Assembly (NCBI RefSeq): GCF_021277265.1
Contig: NZ_JAJSOH010000017.1
Location: 62,001 to 126,000 of the forward strand
DNA: 64,000 bases
Reading direction: 5' to 3'
Origin: Kineosporia rhizophila
Lineage (GTDB): Bacteria > Actinomycetota > Actinomycetes > Actinomycetales > Kineosporiaceae
Within the stretch, counting starts at the first letter, position 1. Each line of letters starts with the position of its first letter. Made by a program: the position numbers and the translations under genes. The notes beneath the pieces are model-generated. The model was not told the DNA's origin. It made no database searches and saw only the letters and a program-made list of their open reading frames with translations. Below are positions 6,135 through 14,374 of this stretch, piece after piece.

Positions 6135-9047
6135 TCAGCCCTTGGTGCTGGGGCGGCCGGACTCGGGAGCCGGTTCACGCAGCGGAGCCAGGGCCCGGGC
6201 CAGCCGACGCGTCTCGATGGCCTGGGCCAGCAGGGCCGCCGACTCGCGCACGGGCTGATGCACCGCGTTCAGGTCGTGGGCGGCGAAGGCGCCACCCTCC
6301 TCGTTGCGGGCCAGCACCACGATCACCCGCACGTCCGGCACCGGCACCGCCATCAGGTGCCGCCAGGCCGCCAGGGGCGCCCCGGCCAGCTGCTGCCGCA
6401 CGATGTCGGTGTCGTCCACCAGCACCGCCCGCCCGGGTCCGCCCACCTCGGTGATCAGCCAGTGCTCGGCGTTCAGCTCCAGCCGGCGCTCCAGCGGGCG
6501 CAGGCCCACCCCGCCGCTGACCCGCCACACCGGGCCGTCGGGCACCAGGATCGCGGCCGCGTCGGCGGAGGCCCGCTCGATCACGTCGTCGGCCAGTACC
6601 TGCGCGGTGTCGCTGACGCCGTACAGCTCACCGGAACGCTCGTGCAGCGCCCGGATCAGGTCGGCCGTGCGCAGCGCGGGCTCGCCGTCGACCCCGGGGC
6701 GGCCGGTGACCGCCGCAGCGGCCTCGGCGTCCAAGCGACGTTCGAGCGCGCTGACCGGGAACCCGTAGGGATCGGTGCGCGGCCCCAACGGGTCGGTGAC
6801 CAGACCCCGGCTCGGGGTCCGCGGCGTGTTGTCGGCCGGGTCGGCGCGGCGCTGGAACTTGCGCGGCCGGTCGCCGATCCGGCCCAGCCGCCGGTTGGCC
6901 GCGATGTTGCTGCTGTTCATCGGGACGCTGCCGGTCTCCGGCGCGGGGTTGCTGCGCCACCGGTTCTGCCGGCTGCCGAGCGGAGAGCTCGCCGGGGGAA
7001 CGGGCGGCGCGGCCGGGGGAGTCTCCTCGCGCTGCGGAGCCCGCTCGAACGGGAACTGCCCGGTGGGAGGCTGCTCGGAGAACGGGCGCACCACGGGGGT
7101 GGAATACGAGAGACCGGCAACCGGGGAGGGTTTGACCTGGATCGGTTCGGGCTCGGGGCGGGCGCCCGGACGCCGGGCGCGGTCGTGCTGCGGCCCCAGC
7201 TTCTGGCCCATCCGCCGGGCCGCGATCTGCTGACCGAGCGTGCCGGTGGAGGGGCCCAGGTCTCTTTGGCCCGAGCCCTGAGCCGACTGCCCAGTCGGTC
7301 GCAGCCCCTGCTCGGCCGCCTTCTGCACGGCCTTCGCTGCAGCGACGTCGGCGGGTCCGGCCGGCCTACCGTCGGCAGATCCGACGGCGGCGGATCCGGC
7401 TCCAGCAGACCCCGCGGCGGCAGAGCCCGTGGCGGCGGAACCAGCAGCGGCGGAACCGGCTCTGGCAGAACCCGCGGCGGCAGATCCAGCAGCAGCAGAT
7501 CCGGCAGTGCCGGAACCAGCAGCGCCGGATCCGGTGGAAGCAGATCCGGGAGCGGCGGATCTGGCTCGGGCGGAACCGGCAGCAGCAGAACCGGCAGCAG
7601 CAGAACCCGCAGCAGAGGATCGGGCAGCGGCAGATCCGGCTCCGGCGGAACCGGTGGTGGCAGATCCGGCCCCGGCGGAACCGGCTGAACCAGTAGCAAC
7701 CGAACCCGCAGAGGCGGCGCCGGCTCCAGCAGATCCAGCTCCGGCAGACCCGGCAGAACCAGCAGGAGTGGATCCGGCTCCGGCAGCACCCGCTCCGGCA
7801 GAACCAGCAGCAACCGAACCCGCAGAGGCGGCGCTAGCTCCAGCAGAGCCGGCTCCGGCAGAACCGGCAGCGACAGAACCCGCAGAGGCGGAACCAGTAG
7901 CTCCAGACCCGGCAGTGCCAGACCCGGCTCCGGCAGATCCGGCTCCGGCAGACCCGGCACCGGACGTCGCGGCACCAGCCCGGGCGTCGGCGGACTTGGC
8001 CGCACCGGGCTTGGCGACACCGGGCTGGGCCAATCGGGCCCCCGAGTTGTCTGTGGCTGTCGAGGCCGACCCGCCCTTGGCTGAAGTCGCCGGGGCGGAC
8101 CCGGCACCGTTGGATCCTGCGGCGGCCGTCCCCGCCTGGCCCGGGGCTGAGGCCCTGGCCGCTCCGGCGGCTTCCGTGGCACCGCCCGGCTGAGCAGAGG
8201 TCGGCCTGGCCGCACCCGGCCTGCCGTCGGCCGACGGGGCCGCGTCCGGCCTGCTGTTCTTGGGCTGAGCCGCCCCCGACCCACCCTTGGCCGAGCCCGG
8301 GCCAGAGGCCTCGGACTGGTCGGCGCCAGGCGTGGCGGGGCCGCGCGTACCGGTGGCGGCCCCCGCGGCGCTGGGCTTGGCAGCACTGGGCTTCGCGGTG
8401 CCTGCCTTGGCCGCGCCGGACTGCGCCTTACCCGACCGGGCGGCCGGGGCCGCGTCGGTCACCGTGGGCTTCTCGGCCGCGGAACCTTCCGAACCCGGCT
8501 GAGCCGCACCGGCCTTCGAACCACCGGAGGCGAGCTGACGGACGTCTTCAGTTTCTGAGCTCTTGGAGGTGGCGACGTTCGCGCCGGGCCGTCGGCCGGC
8601 CGGCAGCGGTTGCGTCGCGATCACCGTCGCGTCGTCGGAGGTGTCGGCCGTGCCCATCTCGATCATCGGCACCGCGCCGGTCGGCTCGACCGTGATCAGG
8701 TCCGGGTCCTCGTCGAGCAGGATCGCCACGCCGCGCAGCAGCGCCTGCCGGGTGATCGGCAGCGGCACCACGTGCACGCCCTCGACCTGCTGCGCCTCGA
8801 CCTGCTCCCACTCGGGCTGGTAGCCCGAGATCAGCATCACCGGGACGGCCTGCTCGTCTTCCCGCAGCGAGTTGACCGTGTTCACGGCCAGCACCGGGTC
8901 GCCCACGTCGAGCACCAGCACGTCGAAGCCCTCGACCTCGGGCAGGTGCTGCTCGAGGTCGTCGGCCGAGCGCTCGTCGACCTCGTGCAGGTCGGTCAGC
9001 CGCATCCCCAGCGCGAGGGAACGCGAGATGATCAGCAGTCGCGCCAT
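6135..9047 (-). CDS. Large receiver-like / GAF protein with Ala-Gly-Ser-rich linker, last gene of the tad operon
   Basis: The 970-aa protein has three parts. Residues 1-125 resemble a receiver-like fold (ARLLIISRSLALGMRL, FDVLVLDVGDP, VPVMLISGYQ, VVPLPITRQALLRG). A very long low-complexity stretch, about 150-570, is built of AGSAGAGSA-type units. After a Pro/Arg-rich segment, residues about 790-955 form a GAF-like domain (LIRALHERSGELYGVSD, ADAAAILVPDG, RHLMAVPVPDVRVIVVLAR). It begins 7 nt after tadC, so it is co-transcribed with the pilus machinery. It probably tunes or localises the Tad system, as receiver-like proteins do in other tad loci, but no function is shown. The linker codes for peptide in one frame only, with steady G/C-ending codons, so it looks genuinely translated. 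Confidence 0.75.
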   Translation of the reverse strand: MARLLIISRSLALGMRLTDLHEVDERSADDLEQHLPEVEGFDVLVLDVGDPVLAVNTVNSLREDEQAVPVMLISGYQPEWEQVEAQQVEGVHVVPLPITRQALLRGVAILLDEDPDLITVEPTGAVPMIEMGTADTSDDATVIATQPLPAGRRPGANVATSKSSETEDVRQLASGGSKAGAAQPGSEGSAAEKPTVTDAAPAARSGKAQSGAAKAGTAKPSAAKPSAAGAATGTRGPATPGADQSEASGPGSAKGGSGAAQPKNSRPDAAPSADGRPGAARPTSAQPGGATEAAGAARASAPGQAGTAAAGSNGAGSAPATSAKGGSASTATDNSGARLAQPGVAKPGAAKSADARAGAATSGAGSAGAGSAGAGSGTAGSGATGSASAGSVAAGSAGAGSAGASAASAGSVAAGSAGAGAAGAGSTPAGSAGSAGAGSAGAGAASAGSVATGSAGSAGAGSATTGSAGAGSAAARSSAAGSAAAGSAAAGSARARSAAPGSASTGSGAAGSGTAGSAAAGSAAAGSARAGSAAAGSAATGSAAAGSAGAGSAAVGSADGRPAGPADVAAAKAVQKAAEQGLRPTGQSAQGSGQRDLGPSTGTLGQQIAARRMGQKLGPQHDRARRPGARPEPEPIQVKPSPVAGLSYSTPVVRPFSEQPPTGQFPFERAPQREETPPAAPPVPPASSPLGSRQNRWRSNPAPETGSVPMNSSNIAANRRLGRIGDRPRKFQRRADPADNTPRTPSRGLVTDPLGPRTDPYGFPVSALERRLDAEAAAAVTGRPGVDGEPALRTADLIRALHERSGELYGVSDTAQVLADDVIERASADAAAILVPDGPVWRVSGGVGLRPLERRLELNAEHWLITEVGGPGRAVLVDDTDIVRQQLAGAPLAAWRHLMAVPVPDVRVIVVLARNEEGGAFAAHDLNAVHQPVRESAALLAQAIETRRLARALAPLREPAPESGRPSTKG

Positions 9048-9054
9048 CCGCCCC

Positions 9055-9984
9055 TCACATGCCTGAGAACTGTTGGAAGATCTTGATGCCGGCCGGCCCC
9101 ATGACCACGATAAACAAGGCCGGCAGGATGCAGAAAATCAGTGGGAAGAGAATTTTCACCGGCACCTGCTGAGCCTTCTCCTCCGCCCGCTGACTGCGCT
9201 TCACCCGCATCTCCCTCGACTGCACCCGCAGCACTCCGGCTATGGGGATGCCAAACGTATCGGCCTGGACCATGGCCGCGACAAAGATCCTCAGTTCCTC
9301 CACGTCGGTGCGATCTGCTAAGGCGCGCAGCGCGGGCAGCCGTCCGGTGCCCAGCTGCATCTCCTGGAGCACCCGGAAGAGCTCCTTGGCCAGCGGTCCT
9401 TCGCTGCTGCGGGCCACCTGGGCGAGCGCCGCGTCGAAGGCCAGACCGGCCTCGACCGAGATCGTGAGCAGGTCGATCGCGTCCGGCAGCTCGCGCCGGA
9501 TCAGCTCGGTGCGGTCGTAGCCGACCTGGTAGACCCACAGCGACGGCCCGAACCAGCCCAGAGCTGAGAGCCCGCTGAATGTGAGAACCATCCCACGTGG
9601 CCCTGCTCCGAACAGGGGAGGCAGGGCCAGCCCCAGTAACGCTCCGGTCACGAGCCCGAGGGCCTTGGCGCCCAGGACCCGGTCGACGTCCCAGCCCCGC
9701 GGGTTGCCGGCCAGGTCGAGCCGGGCGCGGATCCGGTCGATCCGCTCCTGCGTGGTGAGCCGGCGGCCGGCCGCCGAGAAATGCCCGATCAGCGGAACGA
9801 GGACACGCTCCGTGAACGGGATCTGCAGCTCGCTCTGGCGCAGCGGTACCGGGCCGGCGTGGAAGTTCTCCAGCAGGGCCTGCCGGGCCCGGGCGTCCAG
9901 ACGCTGCCGGTTGGCCAGCAGCAGTACGGCGCACACACCGCTGAGCCCGAGGAAGAGCACGGTGATGCCGGCGGCCAGGAGCAT
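9055..9984 (-). CDS. tadC: Tad pilus inner-membrane platform protein TadC (GspF family)
   Basis: This 309-aa GspF/TadC-type membrane protein has an N-terminal helix (LLAAGITVLFLGLSGVCAVLLL), a central pair of helices and the cytoplasmic segment LPDAIDLLTISVEAGLAFDAALAQVAR, typical of T2SSF domains. C-terminal helices follow (KILFPLIFCILPALFIVVM). With TadB it forms the platform that couples the TadA ATPase to pilin insertion. Its ATG shares one base with the tadB stop (TGATG), which indicates translational coupling. Confidence 0.9.
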   Translation of the reverse strand: MLLAAGITVLFLGLSGVCAVLLLANRQRLDARARQALLENFHAGPVPLRQSELQIPFTERVLVPLIGHFSAAGRRLTTQERIDRIRARLDLAGNPRGWDVDRVLGAKALGLVTGALLGLALPPLFGAGPRGMVLTFSGLSALGWFGPSLWVYQVGYDRTELIRRELPDAIDLLTISVEAGLAFDAALAQVARSSEGPLAKELFRVLQEMQLGTGRLPALRALADRTDVEELRIFVAAMVQADTFGIPIAGVLRVQSREMRVKRSQRAEEKAQQVPVKILFPLIFCILPALFIVVMGPAGIKIFQQFSGM

Positions 9985-10976
9985 CAGACGTCCACCCGGA
10001 TCACCTTCGCCATCCAGAAGCCCCCGGCCGCCAGCGACATCACCCCGAAGGCGAGCAGTCCCAGCCCCAGGGGCGTGGTGAACAGCGGATCGATGTACTC
10101 GGGCCGGGCCAGCATCAGGTAGAACGCGAACACCACGGGCAGCGCGGCCAGGATGATCCCGGACAGCCGGCCCTCGGCCGAGAGGGCCGCCACCTGCCGG
10201 CGCAGCCGCTCCCGCTCGCGCAGCGTGCCCGCCACCGAGGTGAGCAACTCGGCCAGATTGCCGCCGACCTCGCGCTGGATCCGGATGGCGACCACCACCC
10301 AGGAGAAGTCCTTGCTCCCGGTGCGCTGGGCGATGCCGTCCAGCGCGTCCTCGGCCAGCATGCCCAGCCGGGTCTCCACCAGCGCCCGGTTGAACTCGCC
10401 CCGGATCGGCGGGTGCGACTCGTGCACCACCGAATCCATGGCCTGGGGCAGCGAATAGCCCACCGCCAGGCTGCCGGCCAGCAGTTGCAGCGTGTCGGGC
10501 AACTGGGCAAGGAACTTGGCCTCGCGCCGGGCCCGGGCCGCCAGCAGCACGCCCCAGGGAGCGGCCAGCCCGAGCAGCAGCCCCAGCGCGACCGCGGCCG
10601 GCCTACCCCGGGCGATCAGGGCGAGCAGCAGCGCTGCCCCGACGGCGGCGCTGACGTGCAGCAGCATCCACTCGCCGGGGCGCAGCGGGAATCCGGCCTG
10701 TTCCAGCCGGGCATCCAGTGCGCGGTCGACCTTCCCCCGGCGGGCCACCTGGCTCATCAGGCCGACCGCGGACCGGGTGATCGGGCTGTCGCCCAGCCGG
10801 GACGCCGTCTCCTCGGTGAGCCGGATCTGTTCCGGCGTACGGGACCGGACCGAGTACACCGCGATCCGCCGGACCACGTCCGACTCCTCGCGGTCGGCGC
10901 CGGTCAGGGCTCCGGTGGCGAGGAAGACCAGCACCGCGAGGGCGATGAACAGCAGGAGCAGTCCGGCCGTCAGCAT
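9984..10976 (-). CDS. tadB: Tad pilus inner-membrane platform protein TadB (GspF family)
   Basis: This 330-aa platform protein has a hydrophobic N-terminus (MLTAGLLLLFIALAVLVFLATG), a central hydrophobic pair and the T2SSF signature region QLPDTLQLLAGSLAVGYSLPQAMDSV. A second cytoplasmic stretch (REVGGNLAELLTSVAGTLRERERLRRQV) and two C-terminal helices follow. The gene lies 4 nt downstream of tadA and its stop overlaps the tadC start. It pairs with TadC in the inner-membrane assembly platform. Confidence 0.9.
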   Translation of the reverse strand: MLTAGLLLLFIALAVLVFLATGALTGADREESDVVRRIAVYSVRSRTPEQIRLTEETASRLGDSPITRSAVGLMSQVARRGKVDRALDARLEQAGFPLRPGEWMLLHVSAAVGAALLLALIARGRPAAVALGLLLGLAAPWGVLLAARARREAKFLAQLPDTLQLLAGSLAVGYSLPQAMDSVVHESHPPIRGEFNRALVETRLGMLAEDALDGIAQRTGSKDFSWVVVAIRIQREVGGNLAELLTSVAGTLRERERLRRQVAALSAEGRLSGIILAALPVVFAFYLMLARPEYIDPLFTTPLGLGLLAFGVMSLAAGGFWMAKVIRVDV

Positions 10977-10980
10977 CCGG

Positions 10981-12387
10981 TCACCGCACGTGCCGCTGGT
11001 AGGAACCGAACGCCCGCGGATCGACCGGGACGCCGTTGCGGGCCAGTTTCTCCAGGAAGGCCGGGCGCAGGCCGGTCCAGCGCAGCTGACCGGCGGTGCC
11101 CCCGGTGCCCTGGTAGTCGAAGACGAAGATGTCCTGCAGCGTGATCACGTCACCCTCCATGCCGATCACCTCGGTCACCGCGGTGACCCGACGGGCGCCG
11201 TCCGGGAACCGGGCCTGCTGGATGATCAGGTCCAGCGCGCTCGAGACCTGCTCACGGATCGCCCGGACCGGCAGGTCCAGGCCGGCCATCAGCACCATGG
11301 TCTCGACCCGGGAGAGCACGTCCCGCGGGCCGTTGGCGTGCACGGTGCAGATCGAGCCGTCGTGGCCGACGTTCATCGCCTGCAGCATGTCCAGGGCCGC
11401 GGCGTCCCGGATCTCGCCGACGATGATCCGGTCGGGGCGCATCCGCAGCGCGTTGCGTACCAGCTGGCGGATCGAGATCTCGCCCCGGCCCTCGATGTTC
11501 GGCGGCCGGGCCTCCAGGCGCAGCACGTGCTCCTGGTGCAGCTGCAGCTCGGCCGCGTCCTCGATGGTGACCACCCGCTCGTCCGGCGGGATGAACCCCG
11601 ACAGCACGTTCAGGGTGGTCGTCTTCCCGGCCCCGGTGCCCCCGCTGACCAGGATGTTCAGCCGCCCCCGGACACAGGCGGCGAGCACGTCGGCGACCGC
11701 CCGGGACACCGTCCCGAGCTGGATCAGGTCGTCCACCTCGAACGGGTCGGCGGAGAACTTGCGGATGGTCAGCAGGGAACCGTCGACGGCCAGGGGCGGG
11801 ATGATCGCGTTGATCCGGCTGCCGTCCTGGAGCCGGGCGTCGACCATCGGGCTGGCCTCGTCGACCCGCCGCCCGACCCGGCCGACGATCTTGTCGATCG
11901 TGCGCCGCAGGTGCGCCTCGTCGGCGAACCGGCCGTCCACCGGGAAGATCCGCCCGTGCCGCTCCACGTAGATCTGGTCCGGCCCGTTCACCATGATCTC
12001 GGTGATCTCGGGATCGCGCAGGTACGGCTCGACCGGCCCGTAACCGAGGATGTCGTCGGCGATCTCCTGGGCGATCCGGGTGCGGTCGGCCACGGTCAGC
12101 GGCACCTGGTCGGCCTGCAGCACCTCCTGCAGGGTGTGCCGGACCCGCTGCTCCAGCTCGGACTGGCTGAGACGGGAGTCGTAGAGCTTGGGGCCGAGGT
12201 TCTCGAGCAGTGTCTGGTGCACGGTGCGGCGCAGGTCGGCGAATGGGTCGCCGGCCGGTTGCGACCGCCGCCGGGCCCGGGCCCCCAGGGCCGGACCGGG
12301 CGGGGCCGTGCGTGCCCCGGCGGCGGTGAGGTCGCCGAAGTCGACCCGGTCGAGCCGGGCCTGGGCGAGCCGGTCGGCCAGGCTCAT
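10981..12387 (-). CDS. tadA: Tad/Flp pilus assembly ATPase TadA (CpaF)
   Basis: This is a 468-aa secretion ATPase of the TadA/CpaF type, which powers pilin polymerisation. Visible elements are an N-terminal domain with TRIAQEIADDILGYGPVEPYLRD, Walker A SGGTGAGKTTT (about residues 246-256), the Asp box VVTIEDAAELQL, Walker B RIIVGEIRD (about 315) and the His-box region MLQAMNVGHDGSICTVHAN. The length is normal for the family. Its start overlaps the cpaE stop by 4 nt and tadB follows after 4 nt, so cpaE-tadA-tadB-tadC form one coupled set. No outer-membrane secretin gene is present, as expected for a monoderm. Confidence 0.95.
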   Translation of the reverse strand: MSLADRLAQARLDRVDFGDLTAAGARTAPPGPALGARARRRSQPAGDPFADLRRTVHQTLLENLGPKLYDSRLSQSELEQRVRHTLQEVLQADQVPLTVADRTRIAQEIADDILGYGPVEPYLRDPEITEIMVNGPDQIYVERHGRIFPVDGRFADEAHLRRTIDKIVGRVGRRVDEASPMVDARLQDGSRINAIIPPLAVDGSLLTIRKFSADPFEVDDLIQLGTVSRAVADVLAACVRGRLNILVSGGTGAGKTTTLNVLSGFIPPDERVVTIEDAAELQLHQEHVLRLEARPPNIEGRGEISIRQLVRNALRMRPDRIIVGEIRDAAALDMLQAMNVGHDGSICTVHANGPRDVLSRVETMVLMAGLDLPVRAIREQVSSALDLIIQQARFPDGARRVTAVTEVIGMEGDVITLQDIFVFDYQGTGGTAGQLRWTGLRPAFLEKLARNGVPVDPRAFGSYQRHVR

Positions 12388-13562
12388 CGCCGGAACCTGC
12401 GCCGGCGCGGCGGCCGCCGTCGGCCGCCGGCCAGACCGGCGCCGATCACCTCGTCCTGGGCGAACTGCGCGATGCCCAGGCTGACCGGGTGACCCGGGTC
12501 GTCCTGGACCAGCGGGACACCCCGGTTCACCGAGCTCGGCACGTCGCGTGAGCTGGGGATCAGCCCGGACAGCGGCATCACGGCGGTCTTCTCCACCTCG
12601 GCGTGGCTAATCCCGACCCGGGAGTCGCTGCGGTTGAGCACCAGCCGCAGCCGATCGCGCGGGTAGCCCAGCTCGATCAGCGTCTCCACGGTGATCTTCA
12701 GCGTCTTCAGGGCCGGCACGTCCGGGGTGACCACCAGGGTGATCAGGTCGGAGACGTCCAGGGCGGCCATCACCTGGTCGTCGAACGCCGGGGGAGTGTC
12801 CACCACCACGTAGTCGAACTCCTCGCGCAGCACGTCCAGCAGGTGCGAGATGAGCTGCGGGCGGATCGACTCGGCGGTGCCCGGCTCGGTCGGCGCGACG
12901 ATCGCGCTGAGCCCGGCCGAGTGCTGGGTGAGCATGGCGGCGACGGCGGAGGAGTCGATCTCGCCGCCCAGCGGCACTGCGTCGGCGATGGTGTGCGCCG
13001 GGAAGAGCTGCATCGCGATGGCCACGTCGCCGAAGGCCAGGTCGAGGTCGAGGATGCAGACCTTACGGTGCCCGCGGTCGGCCAGGACGGCGGCGAGATT
13101 GACCGCCAGCACGGTCTTCCCGGAGCCGCCCTTGGCCGAGAACACGGTGAGCACCCGGCCGCGCCGGGCGGCGGGGGCGGGGGCCGGATCGGCCGGGGTC
13201 TCACGCTGCGGCGCCCGGTTCAGGCTGCGCTTCACCTCGGCCCGCAGCTGCAGGGTGTCGCGGTGGTCGACGACCGCCGACATCCGGGTGCGCAGGGCCT
13301 CCTGCAGCAGGGTGGTGGTGATCTCGCGGCGGACCAGGATCAGGTCGACCCCGGGCCGGTGCGACCGGGCCAGGTGGGCCACGTCGAAGGCCTCCCGGTC
13401 GTCCAGGTCGGGGCCGAGTACCAGGGTGTCCTCGTCGCTCATCCGTTCCAGGTGCGCACGCAGGCCGTCGAGGTCGCTGAACACCGGCCCGGTGCCGCCG
13501 GTCTGAGCGCACAGGGCGGCGCCGACCGGGGGGTGCGGGTCGAAGAAGACTGCCGCGCCCAT
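12384..13562 (-). CDS. cpaE: CpaE/TadZ-like P-loop ATPase of the Tad system
   Basis: This 392-aa ATPase has an N-terminal atypical receiver-like region (about 1-130) followed by a MinD/ParA-type domain. The domain carries the deviant Walker A FSAKGGSGKTVLAVNLA (about residues 135-150), DLDLAFGDVAIAMQ, and VVVDTPPAFDDQVMAALD. CpaE/TadZ proteins localise the Tad apparatus in the cell. A longer in-frame reading upstream is rejected because it overlaps cpaB and has no family similarity. The ATG at 13562 shares one base with the cpaB stop. The C-terminus is Arg-rich. Confidence 0.9.
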   Translation of the reverse strand: MGAAVFFDPHPPVGAALCAQTGGTGPVFSDLDGLRAHLERMSDEDTLVLGPDLDDREAFDVAHLARSHRPGVDLILVRREITTTLLQEALRTRMSAVVDHRDTLQLRAEVKRSLNRAPQRETPADPAPAPAARRGRVLTVFSAKGGSGKTVLAVNLAAVLADRGHRKVCILDLDLAFGDVAIAMQLFPAHTIADAVPLGGEIDSSAVAAMLTQHSAGLSAIVAPTEPGTAESIRPQLISHLLDVLREEFDYVVVDTPPAFDDQVMAALDVSDLITLVVTPDVPALKTLKITVETLIELGYPRDRLRLVLNRSDSRVGISHAEVEKTAVMPLSGLIPSSRDVPSSVNRGVPLVQDDPGHPVSLGIAQFAQDEVIGAGLAGGRRRPPRRRRFRR

Positions 13563-14245
13563 CAGCTGTCCTCCGGGACGTCGGCCGTGGGGATGACCGC
13601 GAAGTACAGCGGCTGCTGCTGCATCTGGACCCCGAGGATCGCGCGGGCGGCCGGTGGCGGCACGGAAAGGCCTATCAGTCCAGGCGGTATTGCGGTGGAG
13701 CCGACCGCGTTCTTCCCGTCCGGCCCGGCGGCCCCCACCGTCTGGACCGTGGCGCCGATCGAGATCACCCGGGCCTTCTCCACGATCTCGGTGGCCTTCT
13801 CGTCGCGCAGGGTGAAGATCCGCACCCAGGAACCCACCCCGAGCAGCGCGGCCGCCCGGTTCGGGTCTTCCAGTTGCACGGTGACCCCGAGTTCGTCGGC
13901 CCGGACCGCGGACTCCCCGTCCACCTCGGCGCCCGGCAGGCTGAGGACCCGCTCGTCGACGGTGGTGCCCTGCAGGACCCGGACCTGCGCCCGGCGCCCG
14001 ACCACTGCGTCGATCCGGGTGGCGGTGGTGGCGGGCTGGTCGCCGGCCCGCATCTGCTGCGTCTGCACATCCTGCGCGGTGATCTCTACCCCGGTCTCGA
14101 TGTCCCGCAGCGCCACCACGTAGGTGCCCAGCGCCTGCCCCTCGGTGGCCCGGTCGTCGGCGCCGCGTACGTAGAGCGCGACGATCGCGGTGCCGACCGC
14201 GGCCAGCAGGACGGAAGTGATCAGGAGAACCGTGCGTCGTCCCAT
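13562..14245 (-). CDS. cpaB: Flp pilus assembly protein CpaB (RcpC), SAF domain
   Basis: This 227-aa protein begins MGRRTVLLI and has an N-terminal membrane anchor (TSVLLAAVGTAIVALYV). A SAF/CpaB region follows (YVVALRDIETGVEITAQDV, DAVVGRRAQVRVLQGTTVDERVLSL) and the C-terminus is of RcpC type. CpaB/RcpC is a periplasmic or cell-wall-side assembly factor of Tad pili. I chose the ATG at 14245 because the peptide before it looks non-coding. A purine-rich AGGCAGGG lies just upstream. 129 nt separate it from the tadG-like stop, so cpaB may have its own promoter. Confidence 0.85.
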   Translation of the reverse strand: MGRRTVLLITSVLLAAVGTAIVALYVRGADDRATEGQALGTYVVALRDIETGVEITAQDVQTQQMRAGDQPATTATRIDAVVGRRAQVRVLQGTTVDERVLSLPGAEVDGESAVRADELGVTVQLEDPNRAAALLGVGSWVRIFTLRDEKATEIVEKARVISIGATVQTVGAAGPDGKNAVGSTAIPPGLIGLSVPPPAARAILGVQMQQQPLYFAVIPTADVPEDS

Positions 14246-14374
14246 CCCTGCCTGTCCGCCGTTCTGGTAGAAGCATTCTCGGATCTGCACCGGCGGTGTA
14301 CCCGTCCGGGACTGCATTCTGTCGCATCACGGGCGCGCAGAGTGGTCGTTGTTATCTGATCGATGTGCGAACGG

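Noticed and set aside
10492..12492. Long plus-strand open frame antisense to the tadA/tadB genes
   Set aside because: It is the reverse complement of strongly conserved secretion genes. Its composition is Arg/Gly/His-rich with no family similarity, as is typical of antisense frames in high-GC DNA. The same applies to frames at 36428-38965, 40549-42318, 32476-34440 and 12603-14123.
12384..14330. Longer reading of cpaE beginning near 14330
   Set aside because: The extra about 256 residues are Arg/Gly/His-rich, overlap cpaB in another frame and do not resemble any CpaE N-terminus. The ATG at 13562 coupled to the cpaB stop is preferred.
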